A stretch of 64,000 bases of DNA from Rhizobium sp. RU20A (GCF_900155885.1 NZ_FTMB01000005.1:124001-188000); one strand, 5' to 3'. Shown: positions 8,257 through 16,915, numbered from the stretch's first letter. The notes: generated by a model not told the origin, from the sequence alone. Numbers and translations are program-made.

Positions 8257-8265
8257 TCTACCAAC
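8248..8265. promoter_or_regulatory. operator-like dyad 1 (GTTGG-N8-CCAAC)
   Basis: GTTGG-N8-CCAAC overlaps the start codon of the winged-helix gene. Its centre is 28 bases from that of an identical-length dyad at 8276-8293. Paired dyads at a regulator's own start are typical of autorepression. Confidence 0.5.
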
Positions 8266-8275
8266 GCTCTCCTGT

Positions 8276-8293
8276 GTTGGCAATCACGCCAAC
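8276..8293. promoter_or_regulatory. operator-like dyad 2 (GTTGGC-N6-GCCAAC)
   Basis: This is a perfect six-base-arm dyad of the same 18-base length as the one at 8248-8265. It lies between the AraC-type gene's stop and the winged-helix start. Both share the GTTGG/CCAAC arms. Confidence 0.5.
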
Positions 8294-8295
8294 GA

Positions 8296-9324
8296 CTAGC
8301 GATCGCCCCGCATCTGCCCCGGTGTCGCGCCGAAGGCGGTCTTGAACTGGCGTGTGAAATGCGAGGCGCTGGAAAAGCCGGTGGCAAAGGCGATCTCGGA
8401 AATGGAGAGGGGGCTTTGGGCAAGCAACTTGCGAGCCTGGTCGAGGCGCAGGCGTCGGTAGGTCTCAGAAAAGCCGGCGCCGAGTTCTTCCGAAAAGAGG
8501 CGGTCGAGGTGGCGGATGCTGATGCCGGCGGTGCGGGCGATGGTGGTTCGGGGCAGGGGCCGTTCCAGCGTCCTCTCCATAGTCTCGAGGGCGACGAGCA
8601 GGGCCGGATGGCGGGTGCCGTGGCGCTCGACGGCCGAGCCGCGTTGTGGCCCCTCGGGTTCGGCGATGGCCGTGTGGAGATACCAGTCGCTGACACGGCG
8701 GGCAAAGGCCGGACCCATGCGGTCGGATATCAGCGCATGCATCATGTCGAGCGGTGCAATACCGCCGCCACAGGTGATCCGGTCGCGGTCGATGACGAAG
8801 CGGGCCGGGCGCGGCGCGAGCGTCGGGAAGGCTTCCTTCAGCGCCGGGGCGTGTTCCCAGTGGATGGTGAAGTCGCGGTCATTTAGCAGCCCGGCTTCGG
8901 CCAGGAGGTAGGAGCCGGAGGAGATGCCGCCGAGCCTGACGCCTTCGCGGGAGAGGCGCCTGAGCGCCGGATAGGCGGCGCGCGCGGCTTTCCAGTCCTC
9001 GGGATTGCCGCCGGCGAGGACGAAAACGGTGTGGAGGCCGGGCGCAGCGCGGGCCATGTCGGTGGCGGGCACGGCGAAGCCGGCGGAGGAACGAACCATT
9101 TCGGCCGCGGCGCTGAGGATCTCGACGGAATAGAGGTCGGCGCCTGCAATCAGGTTCGCGGCGCGAAGGGGTTCGGTCGCCGAGGCAAAGGACATCAAGG
9201 CGAAACGATCGACCAGCAGGAAACCGAAGCGCTGGGTGGCCTGGCCGGCCGGATTGGCCTGCTTCGTCTGGGCGGCCGTGTCGACGTCGACGCCCGCGGG
9301 GCGCAACTGGGGAAAATCACTCAT
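8296..9324 (-). CDS. GlxA-type transcriptional activator (GATase1-like + AraC helix-turn-helix)
   Basis: This 342-residue regulator has an N-terminal DJ-1/PfpI-like (GATase1-like) sensor domain, from RFGFLLVDRFALMSF to about residue 190. A C-terminal AraC DNA-binding domain holds two helix-turn-helix motifs (ARTAGISIRHLDRLFSEELG and SEIAFATGFSSASHFTRQFK). ATG at 9324 is chosen over a longer frame that runs into the divergent mgdA start. The GlxA/GbdR/ArgR-like subfamily activates genes for choline, betaine, carnitine or amino-acid breakdown. It is divergent from mgdABCD with 94 bases between starts, so it is the obvious activator of that operon. The name glxA is used for the equivalent gene next to glxBCD-glnT in Sinorhizobium, so the same role is probable. 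Confidence 0.85.
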   Translation of the reverse strand: MSDFPQLRPAGVDVDTAAQTKQANPAGQATQRFGFLLVDRFALMSFASATEPLRAANLIAGADLYSVEILSAAAEMVRSSAGFAVPATDMARAAPGLHTVFVLAGGNPEDWKAARAAYPALRRLSREGVRLGGISSGSYLLAEAGLLNDRDFTIHWEHAPALKEAFPTLAPRPARFVIDRDRITCGGGIAPLDMMHALISDRMGPAFARRVSDWYLHTAIAEPEGPQRGSAVERHGTRHPALLVALETMERTLERPLPRTTIARTAGISIRHLDRLFSEELGAGFSETYRRLRLDQARKLLAQSPLSISEIAFATGFSSASHFTRQFKTAFGATPGQMRGDR

Positions 9325-9418
9325 GGCCTGAAAATGACATGTAATGGCCCATTTATGCAATTCCGTTTGCAGCCAGCGGCGTAGCCTTCCTGTCATCTTC
9401 CGATAACGGGTCGCCGCC

Positions 9419-10669
9419 ATGCGCTATTCCGCACTCTCGCTTCTCACCAAGGCCCTCGGCGGCAACAAGGGCTGGTCGCCGGCCTTTCGCTCGCCGACGC
9501 CGAAGCCGCATTACGACGTGATCATCGTCGGGGGCGGAGGGCATGGGCTCGCGACGGCCTATTACCTTTCCAAGGTTTTCGGGATCACCAATGTGGCGGT
9601 GCTGGAAAAGGGCTATCTCGGCTCCGGCAATATCGGCCGCAACACGACGATCATCCGTTCCAACTACCTGCTGCCGGGCAACAATCCCTTCTACGAGCTC
9701 TCCATGAAGCTGTGGGAAGGGCTAGAGCAGGACTTCAATTTCAACGCGATGGTTTCGCAGCGCGGCATCGTCAATCTCTTCCATTCCGATGGCCAGCGCG
9801 ATGCCTATACGCGGCGCGGTAATGCCATGCAGTTGCTGGGCGTGGGTGCGGAACTGCTAGACCGGGACGCGGTCAAGACCATGCTGCCCTTCATGGATTT
9901 CGACAATGCGCGCTTCCCCATTCTCGGAGGTTTGCTTCACCGCCGCGGCGGCACGGTGCGGCATGATGCGGTGGCCTGGGGCTATGCGCGCGGGGCCGAC
10001 AGCCATGGGGTCGACATCATCCAGCACTGCGAGGTCACCGGCATTCGCCGCGAGAACGGCAAGGTGACCGGTGTCGAGACCTCCAAGGGCTTCATCGGCT
10101 GCAACCGTCTGGCGCTCGCCGCGGCGGGCAATTCCACCGTCGTCGCCGACATGGCCGGGCTTCGTCTGCCGATCGAAAGCCACGTGCTGCAGGCCTTCGT
10201 TTCCGAAGGGCTGAAGCCCTTCATCGACTGCGTCGTGACCTTCGGCGCCGGGCATTTCTATGTTTCGCAGTCCGACAAGGGTGGCCTTGTCTTCGGCGGC
10301 GATATCGACGGCTACAATTCCTATGCGCAGCGCGGCAATCTGGCGACGGTGGAGCATGTGGCCGAAGCCGGCGTTGCGATGATCCCGTCGCTCTCCCGGG
10401 TTCGGGTGCTGCGCTCCTGGGGCGGCATCATGGACATGAGCATGGACGGCTCGCCGATCATCGATCGCACGCACATCGACAATCTCTACCTGAATGCCGG
10501 CTGGTGTTACGGCGGCTTCAAGGCGACGCCGGCCTCCGGCTACTGTTTCGCGCATCTGATCGCCCGCAACGCGCCGCACGAGACGGCGCGTGCCTTCCGC
10601 CTCGACCGGTTCGAAACCGGCCGGCTCATCGATGAAAAGGGCGTCGGCGCCCAGCCCAACCTGCACTGA
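9419..10669 (+). CDS. mgdA: N-methylglutamate dehydrogenase subunit A (sarcosine oxidase beta-like)
   Basis: This 416-residue flavoprotein is closest to the beta subunit of heterotetrameric sarcosine oxidase. It has the N-terminal FAD dinucleotide fold (DVIIVGGGGHGLATAYYL, about residues 32-50), a second conserved stretch GYLGSGNIGRNTTIIRSNYL and the C-terminal WCYGGFKATPASGYCFAHLI. In sarcosine oxidase this subunit holds the FAD that oxidises the N-methyl group and the covalent FMN. Here the adjoining mgsABC and gmaS favour N-methylglutamate over sarcosine as substrate, but the two enzymes are homologous and sequence alone does not settle it. It is the first gene of a tight operon, 9 bases before mgdB. 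Confidence 0.78.
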   Translation: MRYSALSLLTKALGGNKGWSPAFRSPTPKPHYDVIIVGGGGHGLATAYYLSKVFGITNVAVLEKGYLGSGNIGRNTTIIRSNYLLPGNNPFYELSMKLWEGLEQDFNFNAMVSQRGIVNLFHSDGQRDAYTRRGNAMQLLGVGAELLDRDAVKTMLPFMDFDNARFPILGGLLHRRGGTVRHDAVAWGYARGADSHGVDIIQHCEVTGIRRENGKVTGVETSKGFIGCNRLALAAAGNSTVVADMAGLRLPIESHVLQAFVSEGLKPFIDCVVTFGAGHFYVSQSDKGGLVFGGDIDGYNSYAQRGNLATVEHVAEAGVAMIPSLSRVRVLRSWGGIMDMSMDGSPIIDRTHIDNLYLNAGWCYGGFKATPASGYCFAHLIARNAPHETARAFRLDRFETGRLIDEKGVGAQPNLH

Positions 10670-10678
10670 GGATCGGAT

Positions 10679-10960
10679 ATGGCAAGCCTCATCACCTGCC
10701 CCCATTGCGGCCCGCGCCCCAAGGAAGAATTTTCCATCAGGAGCGATGCGTCGCTGACCCGCCCGGCGCCGGATGCCGATGCCGAGACCTGGCATGCCTA
10801 TGTCTATCTGCGCGACAATTCGCGCGGTCGGCATCGGGAATACTGGCACCATGCCGCGGGCTGCCGGCGCTGGCTGGTGGTGGAGCGTGACACACAGACC
10901 CATGTCGTGCATTCCGTGACCGATGCGGCGGACGCGACCCGCACCAGAGGTGCCGCATGA
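10679..10960 (+). CDS. mgdB: N-methylglutamate dehydrogenase subunit B (sarcosine oxidase delta-like)
   Basis: At 93 residues this matches the small zinc-binding delta subunit. An N-terminal CPHCGPRPKEEFS knuckle and the later REYWHHAAGCRRWL supply the three Cys and one His that bind zinc in the family. The subunit stabilises the complex and does no chemistry itself. Its stop overlaps the mgdC start by four bases (ATGA). Confidence 0.85.
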   Translation: MASLITCPHCGPRPKEEFSIRSDASLTRPAPDADAETWHAYVYLRDNSRGRHREYWHHAAGCRRWLVVERDTQTHVVHSVTDAADATRTRGAA

Positions 10961-13911
10961 CCCCCTTTCGTCTTCCGGCCGGCGGGCGCATCGACCGCAG
11001 CCACAAGATCGGCTTTTCCTTCGACGGACGCGCCTATTACGGCCACGCCGGCGATACGCTGGCGTCTGCGCTGCTCGCCAACGGCGTCAGCCTCATGGCG
11101 CGCTCGTTCAAATATCACCGCCCGCGCGGTCCGGTAACGGCAGGTGCCTCCGAGCCGAACGCGCTTGTCACCATCGGCACCGGCGGGCGCACAGAGCCGA
11201 ACACGCGGGCGACCGTCGCCGAGCTTTACGAGGGGCTGGATGCCGTCAGCCAGAACCGCTGGCCGTCTCTGTCCTTCGACATCGGTTCGGTCAACAGCCT
11301 TCTCTCCCCGGTGCTGGGTGCCGGCTTCTACTACAAGACCTTCATGTGGCCCGCCGCTTTCTGGGAGAAGGTCTATGAGCCGTTGATCCGCAAGGCCGCG
11401 GGTCTCGGCCGTGCCACCTACGAGGCGGATCCGGACTCTTACGAGAAGTGCTGGGCCCATTGCGACCTGCTGGTAATCGGCGGCGGTGCGGCCGGGCTTT
11501 CCGCCGCCGTGACGGCGGCGCGGGCCGGGGCGCGGGTGATCGTCGCCGACGAGCAGGCGGAGATGGGCGGCTGGCTGCTCTCGGAAAGCGGCGTCATCGA
11601 TGGTACGCTGGCGGCGACGGTGCTGGCCGGTCTGCTCTTTGAGCTTGAAGGGCACCCGAATGTGACGCTGCTGTCGCGCAGCACGGTCTTCGGCTGGTAC
11701 GATGACGGCGTGTTCGGTGCGGTGGAGCGGGTGCAGAAGCATGTGCCGCGGATCGACGCCAACCGTCCGGTCGAGCGCCTGTGGCGCATCGCGGCGCGGC
11801 ACGCCATTCTGGCGACCGGCGCGGAAGAGCGCCCGCTGGTGTTCGGCGGCAACGACATTCCAGGCGTGATGACGGCATCCGCCATGCGGACCTGGCTGAC
11901 CCGCTACGGCGTAGCGGCGGGGAAGAATCCTGCCATCTTCGCCAATGATGACAGCGCCTATGCGCTTGCGGCCGATCTCGAAGCGGCTGGCATGGCGGTC
12001 GCGGCGATTGTCGATCCGCGTGCCGATGGCGGCCGCGATTGGACGGGGCGAGCCGAGGTGCTGCGGGGTGCGGTCGTCACGGACGCCCATGGCGGCAAGG
12101 CGGTGGAGGCGATCTCGGTGCGAGTGAATGGCACGCTGCGCAAGATCGCGGCCGATGCGCTCGCCATGGCCGGGGGATTCAGTCCTGTCATCCATCTTTC
12201 CTGCCATCGCGGCGCCAAGCCCGTCTGGTCGGAGGAAAAGGCCGCGTTCCTTGCGCCGTCCGGCCTCGACGGTTTGACGGTCGCCGGCGGTGCGGCGGCG
12301 CTGCGTGGTCTCGGTGCCGTCATGGCCGACGGGGCCGCGAAGGCGGCGTCGGTGCTTGCTGCGATCGGTTTTGCTGGGACGCCGGCTTTTGCCTCGGCGC
12401 CGGAGGAGGGCGGGGCGGCAAAGCCGCTCTGGTCGGTTCCGGGCACCAAAGGCAAGGCTTTCGTCGATTACCAGAACGATGTGCATACAAAGGATCTGGG
12501 GCTCGCCGTGCGCGAGGGCTACGGTCACGTCGAGCTTGCCAAGCGCTACACCACAAACGGCATGGCGACCGACCAAGGCAAGCTTGGGAATGTGAATGCG
12601 ATCGGCATTCTGGCGGAAGCGCGCGGCGTTTCGCCGGCCGAGGTCGGTACGACGACGTTCCGGCCCTTCTATACGCCCGTCTCTTTCGGTGCGCTCGCCG
12701 GCACGTCGCGTGGCAAGCATTTCCAGCCGGTACGCCAGTCGCCGCTGCATGGCTGGGCAAAAAGGAACGGCGCGACCTTTGTCGAGACGGGGCTCTGGTA
12801 TCGCTCCGCCTGGTTCCCGCGGGCCGGCGAGACGACATGGCGCGAGAGCGTCGACCGCGAGGTGACGACGACGCGCAGCGCCGCCGGGCTCTGCGACGTC
12901 TCCACCCTCGGCAAGATCGAGATTACCGGCAGGGATGCCGCCACTTTCCTCGACCGCGTCTATTGCAACGGTTTCGCCAAGCTCCCCGTCGGCAAGGCGC
13001 GCTACGGGCTGATGTTGCGCGAGGACGGGTTCATCTACGACGACGGCACCACGAGCCGGCTGGAGGAAAACCGCTACTTCATGACGACCACCACGGCCTA
13101 TGCGGCCGGCGTCATGGCGCATCTGGAGTTCTGCGCGCAGGCGCTCTGGCCCGAGCTCGACGTGCGCTTCGCCTCCGTCACCGATGAATGGGCGCAGATG
13201 GCGATTGCCGGGCCGAAGTCGCGGGAGATCCTCTCCGCGATCGTCGATGCCGATCTTTCGGATGCGGCCATGCCCTTCCTCGGCGCGAAGACCGTGACGC
13301 TCGGCGGCGGGGCGATCGAGGCGCGGCTGTTCCGTATCTCGTTTTCGGGCGAGCTTGCCTATGAACTCGCCGTGCCCGCCGGCTATGGCGAGGCGGTGGC
13401 GGATGCGATCATGGAGGCGGGGCGGGTGCATGGCATCTGCGCCTATGGCGTCGAAGCGCTGGCCGTGATGCGCATCGAGAAGGGGCATGTGACGCATAAC
13501 GAGATCAACGGCACGGTGGTGCCCGCCGATCTCGGCTTCGGCCGCATGGTCTCGGCCACCAAGGCGGATTTCATCGGCAGGGCCATGCTCGCGCGCGAGG
13601 GGCTGACCGATCTCGACCGGCCGCGCCTCGTGGGCGTCAAGCCGGTCGATCCCAAGGACGGCTTCCGCACCGGCAGCCACATCCTCGCGGAAGGGGCGGA
13701 GGCGACGCTGGAGAACGATCAGGGCTACGTCTCCTCCTCCTGCTATTCGCCTTCCCTCGGCCACACCATCGGCCTTGCGCTCGTCAAGCGCGGGCCCGAG
13801 CGGCTCGGCGAGCGGGTGCAGATCTGGAATTCCCTGCGCGGTGAATTCACCATGGGTGTCCTGACCAGCCCCGTCTTCATCGACCCAGACAATGCGAGGC
13901 TCCATGGCTGA
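10957..13911 (+). CDS. mgdC: N-methylglutamate dehydrogenase subunit C (sarcosine oxidase alpha-like, folate-binding)
   Basis: This is a 984-residue alpha-type subunit with the full domain series. An N-terminal ferredoxin-like domain covers about residues 10-90 (FDGRAYYGHAGDTLASALLA). An NAD/FAD dinucleotide fold starts near residue 172 (LLVIGGGAAGLSAAVTAARA). A linker holds KRYTTNGMATDQGK. A C-terminal folate-binding domain of the GcvT type covers about residues 600-980. The C-terminal domain accepts the one-carbon unit as methylene-tetrahydrofolate, which links the enzyme to PurU. mgdC overlaps mgdB by four bases and mgdD by eight. A long open frame on the opposite strand is an artefact of codon bias. 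Confidence 0.85.
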   Translation: MTPFRLPAGGRIDRSHKIGFSFDGRAYYGHAGDTLASALLANGVSLMARSFKYHRPRGPVTAGASEPNALVTIGTGGRTEPNTRATVAELYEGLDAVSQNRWPSLSFDIGSVNSLLSPVLGAGFYYKTFMWPAAFWEKVYEPLIRKAAGLGRATYEADPDSYEKCWAHCDLLVIGGGAAGLSAAVTAARAGARVIVADEQAEMGGWLLSESGVIDGTLAATVLAGLLFELEGHPNVTLLSRSTVFGWYDDGVFGAVERVQKHVPRIDANRPVERLWRIAARHAILATGAEERPLVFGGNDIPGVMTASAMRTWLTRYGVAAGKNPAIFANDDSAYALAADLEAAGMAVAAIVDPRADGGRDWTGRAEVLRGAVVTDAHGGKAVEAISVRVNGTLRKIAADALAMAGGFSPVIHLSCHRGAKPVWSEEKAAFLAPSGLDGLTVAGGAAALRGLGAVMADGAAKAASVLAAIGFAGTPAFASAPEEGGAAKPLWSVPGTKGKAFVDYQNDVHTKDLGLAVREGYGHVELAKRYTTNGMATDQGKLGNVNAIGILAEARGVSPAEVGTTTFRPFYTPVSFGALAGTSRGKHFQPVRQSPLHGWAKRNGATFVETGLWYRSAWFPRAGETTWRESVDREVTTTRSAAGLCDVSTLGKIEITGRDAATFLDRVYCNGFAKLPVGKARYGLMLREDGFIYDDGTTSRLEENRYFMTTTTAYAAGVMAHLEFCAQALWPELDVRFASVTDEWAQMAIAGPKSREILSAIVDADLSDAAMPFLGAKTVTLGGGAIEARLFRISFSGELAYELAVPAGYGEAVADAIMEAGRVHGICAYGVEALAVMRIEKGHVTHNEINGTVVPADLGFGRMVSATKADFIGRAMLAREGLTDLDRPRLVGVKPVDPKDGFRTGSHILAEGAEATLENDQGYVSSSCYSPSLGHTIGLALVKRGPERLGERVQIWNSLRGEFTMGVLTSPVFIDPDNARLHG

Positions 13912-14470
13912 GATCGTGCTTTCCCACCGCGCCGCGCTGGCCGGCGTTGCCACCGGTCGCTTCGGAGCCGCCTTCGATTCCAGCCGCTCGCTGACGCTGA
14001 CGGCCCTGCCGGAAGGCCATGTTCTGCATCTTTTGGCCGCGCCCGGCGCTGTCCCTCATGCAGGCGCCATCACCGCTGCGGGTGGGGGCACGCTGCGCGC
14101 CTACGCGCCCGGCCAGTGGTTCGTCGTCGGGGACGAGAGGCTGACGGCGTCGCAGAAGGCGGAAATTGCCGGCCGGCTTGCGGGCGTGGCGGATGTCGTT
14201 GATACCAGCCATGGGCGCGTGCGCATGGCGCTGTCCGGCGCCGCGGTCGAGCGCGTGCTGGCCAAGGGCACGGCGGTCGATCTGGCGCCTTCCGCCTTTC
14301 CGGTCGGCCGGAGCGCGACGACGCTGGTTGGGCATATCTCGGTGCAGATCACCCGCACGGGTGAGCAGAGCTTTGAACTCATGGTGCTGCGCGGCTTTGC
14401 GGAAAGCCTGTGGGATGAGCTGATCGGCATGGCCCGGGAATTCGGCGTGGAGGCGGTCGGGCCGGCCTGA
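13904..14470 (+). CDS. mgdD: N-methylglutamate dehydrogenase subunit D (sarcosine oxidase gamma-like)
   Basis: From ATG 13904 this is a 188-residue gamma subunit; a start four codons earlier (13892) is also open. It has the family's GcvT-like small fold, with WFVVGDE near residue 70, the DTSHGRVRMALSGAAVERVL stretch and the C-terminal GFAESLWDELIGMAREFG. The gamma subunit contacts the folate domain of the alpha subunit. It overlaps the end of mgdC by eight bases and closes the mgdABCD operon. The modE-type gene follows after 39 bases on the same strand, so read-through into it is possible. Confidence 0.83.
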   Translation: MAEIVLSHRAALAGVATGRFGAAFDSSRSLTLTALPEGHVLHLLAAPGAVPHAGAITAAGGGTLRAYAPGQWFVVGDERLTASQKAEIAGRLAGVADVVDTSHGRVRMALSGAAVERVLAKGTAVDLAPSAFPVGRSATTLVGHISVQITRTGEQSFELMVLRGFAESLWDELIGMAREFGVEAVGPA

Positions 14471-14509
14471 GGCCTTCCGCCCATCCATGTCTACGCTTAA
14501 GGTGCGGCC

Positions 14510-14869
14510 ATGACGAAACCCGCCCCGCTCAAGCCCGTGCTCCGCATCGATTTTCCGCCCGGCGACCGGCTCGGTCGCGGCAAGATCGAATTGCTCGAAC
14601 ATATCCGCGACACCGGCTCCATCTCTGCGGCCGGCCGTGCCATGGACATGTCCTACCGCCGCGCCTGGCTTCTCATAAGCGATCTCAACCGCATGTTCCG
14701 CGAACCTTCCGTCACCAGCCAGCGGGGCGGGCGCGAGGGCGGCGGCGCGGCGCTGACCCCGTTCGGCGAGGAACTGATCCGGCGGTTCCGCCAGATGGAG
14801 GCGGATGCCGCGGCGGCGATGCGGGCCGATCTCGACTGGCTTGAGACGGCGCGATCCACTGACGACTAA
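14510..14869 (+). CDS. ModE-type molybdate-responsive regulator, DNA-binding domain only
   Basis: This 119-residue protein is the LysR-like winged-helix domain of ModE (RGKIELLEHIRDTGSISAAGRAMDMSYRRAWLL, then a Gly-rich RGGREGGGAALTPFG wing). The C-terminal Mop/molybdate-binding domains of E. coli ModE are absent, as in many alphaproteobacterial one-domain members, so how it senses molybdate is unclear. Its TAA overlaps the modC stop on the other strand by four bases in a tail-to-tail arrangement. Two ModE-type boxes lie upstream of modA, 4 kb away, and are the likely targets. It may be transcribed from its own promoter or by read-through from mgdABCD. Confidence 0.82.
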   Translation: MTKPAPLKPVLRIDFPPGDRLGRGKIELLEHIRDTGSISAAGRAMDMSYRRAWLLISDLNRMFREPSVTSQRGGREGGGAALTPFGEELIRRFRQMEADAAAAMRADLDWLETARSTDD

Positions 14870-15936
14870 CGCGTCAGCGCCACGCTCTTGATCACGGCAT
14901 GAACGGGGCGCCCCGGTGCGAGGCCGAGGCTGCGGGCGGAATGCGTGGTGATCCGCGAGAGCAGCTGCGTGCCGGCGCAGTCGAGCGTCAGGTCCACCGT
15001 TCCGTCCTCGGCCGGCGTGATCTTGACGAGCGTGGCCGGCAGGATGTTGAGGGCGCTGAGGCCGTGGGGATGGTCGAGTGCGATCATCACGTCGCGGGCG
15101 GGCACGAAAAGCCGGACGGATCCATCGGGCGGGGCACTGAGGCCGGGGATGCGCAGCGTCAGCCCGCTGTCGGTCCGTACCGTTGCCAGCCCGTCCGCTT
15201 CCCCCGCAAAGCGGGCCTCGATGCGGACGCCGGCCTCGTTGCGGCCGAGGCGGTCGGCGAGCGTTGCGGTGGAAAGAATAGTGGAAGCGGGGCCTTCGGC
15301 GACCATGTGGCCCGCCTCCAGCACCACGACGCGGTCGGCGAGCAGTGCAATCTCCTGCAGGGCATGGCTGACGTAGAGGATGGGAATGCGCGTCTGCCGG
15401 CAGAGGCGTTCCAGATAGGGCAGGATGTCGGCCTTGCGTTCCTCGTCCAGCGCCGAGAGCGGCTCATCCATCAAAAGCGCGCGCGGCGCCGACAGAAGGG
15501 CGCGGCCGATGGCGACGCGCTGGCGCTCGCCGCCGGAGAGCGTCGCCGGACGCCGGTCGAGGAGATGGGTGATGCCGAGAAGATCGACCACGGGGCCGGG
15601 TGCATCCGGCACGATGCCGCGCGGCAGGAAGCGCTGGCCATAGGCAAGGTTCTGCCGCACCGTCATGTGCGGGAAGAGGCGCGGTTCCTGAAAGACATAG
15701 CCGAAGCGGCGGCGGTGGATGGGCGTGCTGAGGCGCCGTTCCGTATCCAGAAGCACGGTATCGTCGATCGACACGCGCCCCGCATCCGGCGCCAGCAGGC
15801 CGGCGACGGCATTGATCAGCGAGGTCTTGCCCGAGCCCGAACGGCCGAAGAGGGCGGTGACGCCCGGCGGTACGGTAAAGCCGGCATCGAGTGTCAGCGT
15901 GCCCAGGCGGTGGCGGATGGCAATGGAAAGCGTCAT
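14866..15936 (-). CDS. modC: molybdate ABC transporter ATP-binding protein
   Basis: ModC powers molybdate uptake through ModB. The 356-residue protein has a Walker A (LFGRSGSGKTSLI, about residue 33), a Q-loop (VFQEPRLFPH), the signature LSGGERQRVAIGRALL, a Walker B (ALLMDEPLSALDEE) and the H-loop VSHALQE. A C-terminal extension from about residue 290 (LFVPARDVMIAL, HAVIKSVAL) is the molybdate-binding TOBE/Mop domain of the family. ATG at 15936 overlaps the modB stop (ATGA). A much longer in-frame reading upstream is only the antisense of modB coding bias. It ends within the last codons of the ModE-type gene. Confidence 0.95.
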   Translation of the reverse strand: MTLSIAIRHRLGTLTLDAGFTVPPGVTALFGRSGSGKTSLINAVAGLLAPDAGRVSIDDTVLLDTERRLSTPIHRRRFGYVFQEPRLFPHMTVRQNLAYGQRFLPRGIVPDAPGPVVDLLGITHLLDRRPATLSGGERQRVAIGRALLSAPRALLMDEPLSALDEERKADILPYLERLCRQTRIPILYVSHALQEIALLADRVVVLEAGHMVAEGPASTILSTATLADRLGRNEAGVRIEARFAGEADGLATVRTDSGLTLRIPGLSAPPDGSVRLFVPARDVMIALDHPHGLSALNILPATLVKITPAEDGTVDLTLDCAGTQLLSRITTHSARSLGLAPGRPVHAVIKSVALTR

Positions 15937-16634
15937 GCGGCTGCGCTCCTGCGGGCGACGCGGCCTGCCAGCATTTCCGAGGCGACCAGCGCCGCCATGG
16001 AGATGGCGACCGATATCAACGTCAGCCGCAGCGCATTGGCATCGCCCCCCGGCACCTGCGTGAAGGCATAGATGGCCGCCGACAGCGTCTGCGTCTCGCC
16101 GGGGATGGCTGAGACGAAGGTGATGGTGGCGCCGAACTCGCCCATGGCCTTGGCAAAGCCGAGGATGGCGCCGGCGATGACGCCGGGCAGGATGAGCGGC
16201 AGGGTGACCGTGGCGAAGACCTGCACCCGCCCGGCCCCAAGGGTTGCGGCGGCCTGTTCGAGCCTGCGGTCCACCATCTCGATCGACAGGCGGATGCTGC
16301 GCACCATCAGCGGAAAGCCCATGATGGCGGCGGCGAGCGCCGCGCCCGTCCAGCGGAAGGAGAAGACGAGGCCGAGATGGGCTTCGAGGAAGGCGCCGAC
16401 AGGGCCCTTGCGGCCGAAGGTGATGAGCAGCAGGAAACCGGTGACGACGGGCGGCAGGATGAGCGGCAGGTGGACGAGCCCATTCAGGAGGCTCCTGCCC
16501 GGAAAGCGGCCGCGCGCCAGGGCCAGCGCCACGAGAATGGCGAACGGCAGGCTGACGAGGGTGGCCACGGTCGCGATCCGGATCGTCAGCAGGATCGCCG
16601 TTGTCTCTGCCCCGCTCAGCATCCAGCCGTCCAT
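15933..16634 (-). CDS. modB: molybdate ABC transporter permease
   Basis: This 233-residue inner-membrane protein has about five transmembrane helices. The EAA loop that docks ModC is visible as RRLEQAAATLGAGRVQVFATVTLPLILPGVIAG (about residues 123-155). GFAKAMGEFGATITF is the ModB family motif. It is coupled to modC by an ATGA overlap. Its usual partner modA is on the same strand but about 1.5 kb upstream, on the far side of a reversed aldolase gene. No ModE-type box was found just upstream of modB; the only dyad there is at 16682-16699. Confidence 0.94.
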   Translation of the reverse strand: MDGWMLSGAETTAILLTIRIATVATLVSLPFAILVALALARGRFPGRSLLNGLVHLPLILPPVVTGFLLLITFGRKGPVGAFLEAHLGLVFSFRWTGAALAAAIMGFPLMVRSIRLSIEMVDRRLEQAAATLGAGRVQVFATVTLPLILPGVIAGAILGFAKAMGEFGATITFVSAIPGETQTLSAAIYAFTQVPGGDANALRLTLISVAISMAALVASEMLAGRVARRSAAA

Positions 16635-16681
16635 GCCCGTCTCGTCCTTCCCGGCGACCCGAAGAGGCGCCTGTCATGAAA

Positions 16682-16699
16682 GGTCCATATCATTGGACC
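16682..16699. promoter_or_regulatory. perfect dyad upstream of modB (GGTCCA-N6-TGGACC)
   Basis: Six-base perfect arms with a six-base AT-rich centre lie 48 bases above the modB start. It does not look like a ModE box. The protein that binds it, if any, is unknown. Confidence 0.35.
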
Positions 16700-16861
16700 G
16701 GAGCCGAGCGAATAGTTCTCTCCAATTGAAAAATTCCAGCGTGCGCTGCAGCAAAATTCAGCAATCAAAGGTTTAATTTCGTCTGCAACGCATGGGTGAA
16801 AAGCGCTAGGGCGAGGTCGATGAAATTTCTTGCAAGCATTTGTATCGATTAAAAAAAGCGG

Positions 16862-16878
16862 AACCGATCTTTTCGGTT
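16862..16878. promoter_or_regulatory. perfect dyad upstream of the fba promoter (AACCGA-N5-TCGGTT)
   Basis: The dyad ends nine bases before the proposed -35 box of fba, a usual place for an activator or a LacI/GntR-type regulator. No candidate regulator gene is adjacent. Confidence 0.4.
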
Positions 16879-16887
16879 GAATGACCG

Positions 16888-16915
16888 TTGTCAAACGCTT
16901 TTCTGTGTCTATGGT
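16888..16915 (+). promoter_or_regulatory. sigma-70-like promoter for fba
   Basis: TTGTCA and TATGGT are separated by 16 bases. This leaves a leader of roughly 100 bases before the fba start, long enough to hold the two hairpins at 16943-16998. Confidence 0.4.

Noticed and set aside
10804-13953. Open frame of 1049 codons on the minus strand opposite mgdC
   Set aside because: It lies antisense to a gene with clear domain matches. Its translation is Arg/Gly/His-rich with no family motif. High GC at codon position three creates such shadows.
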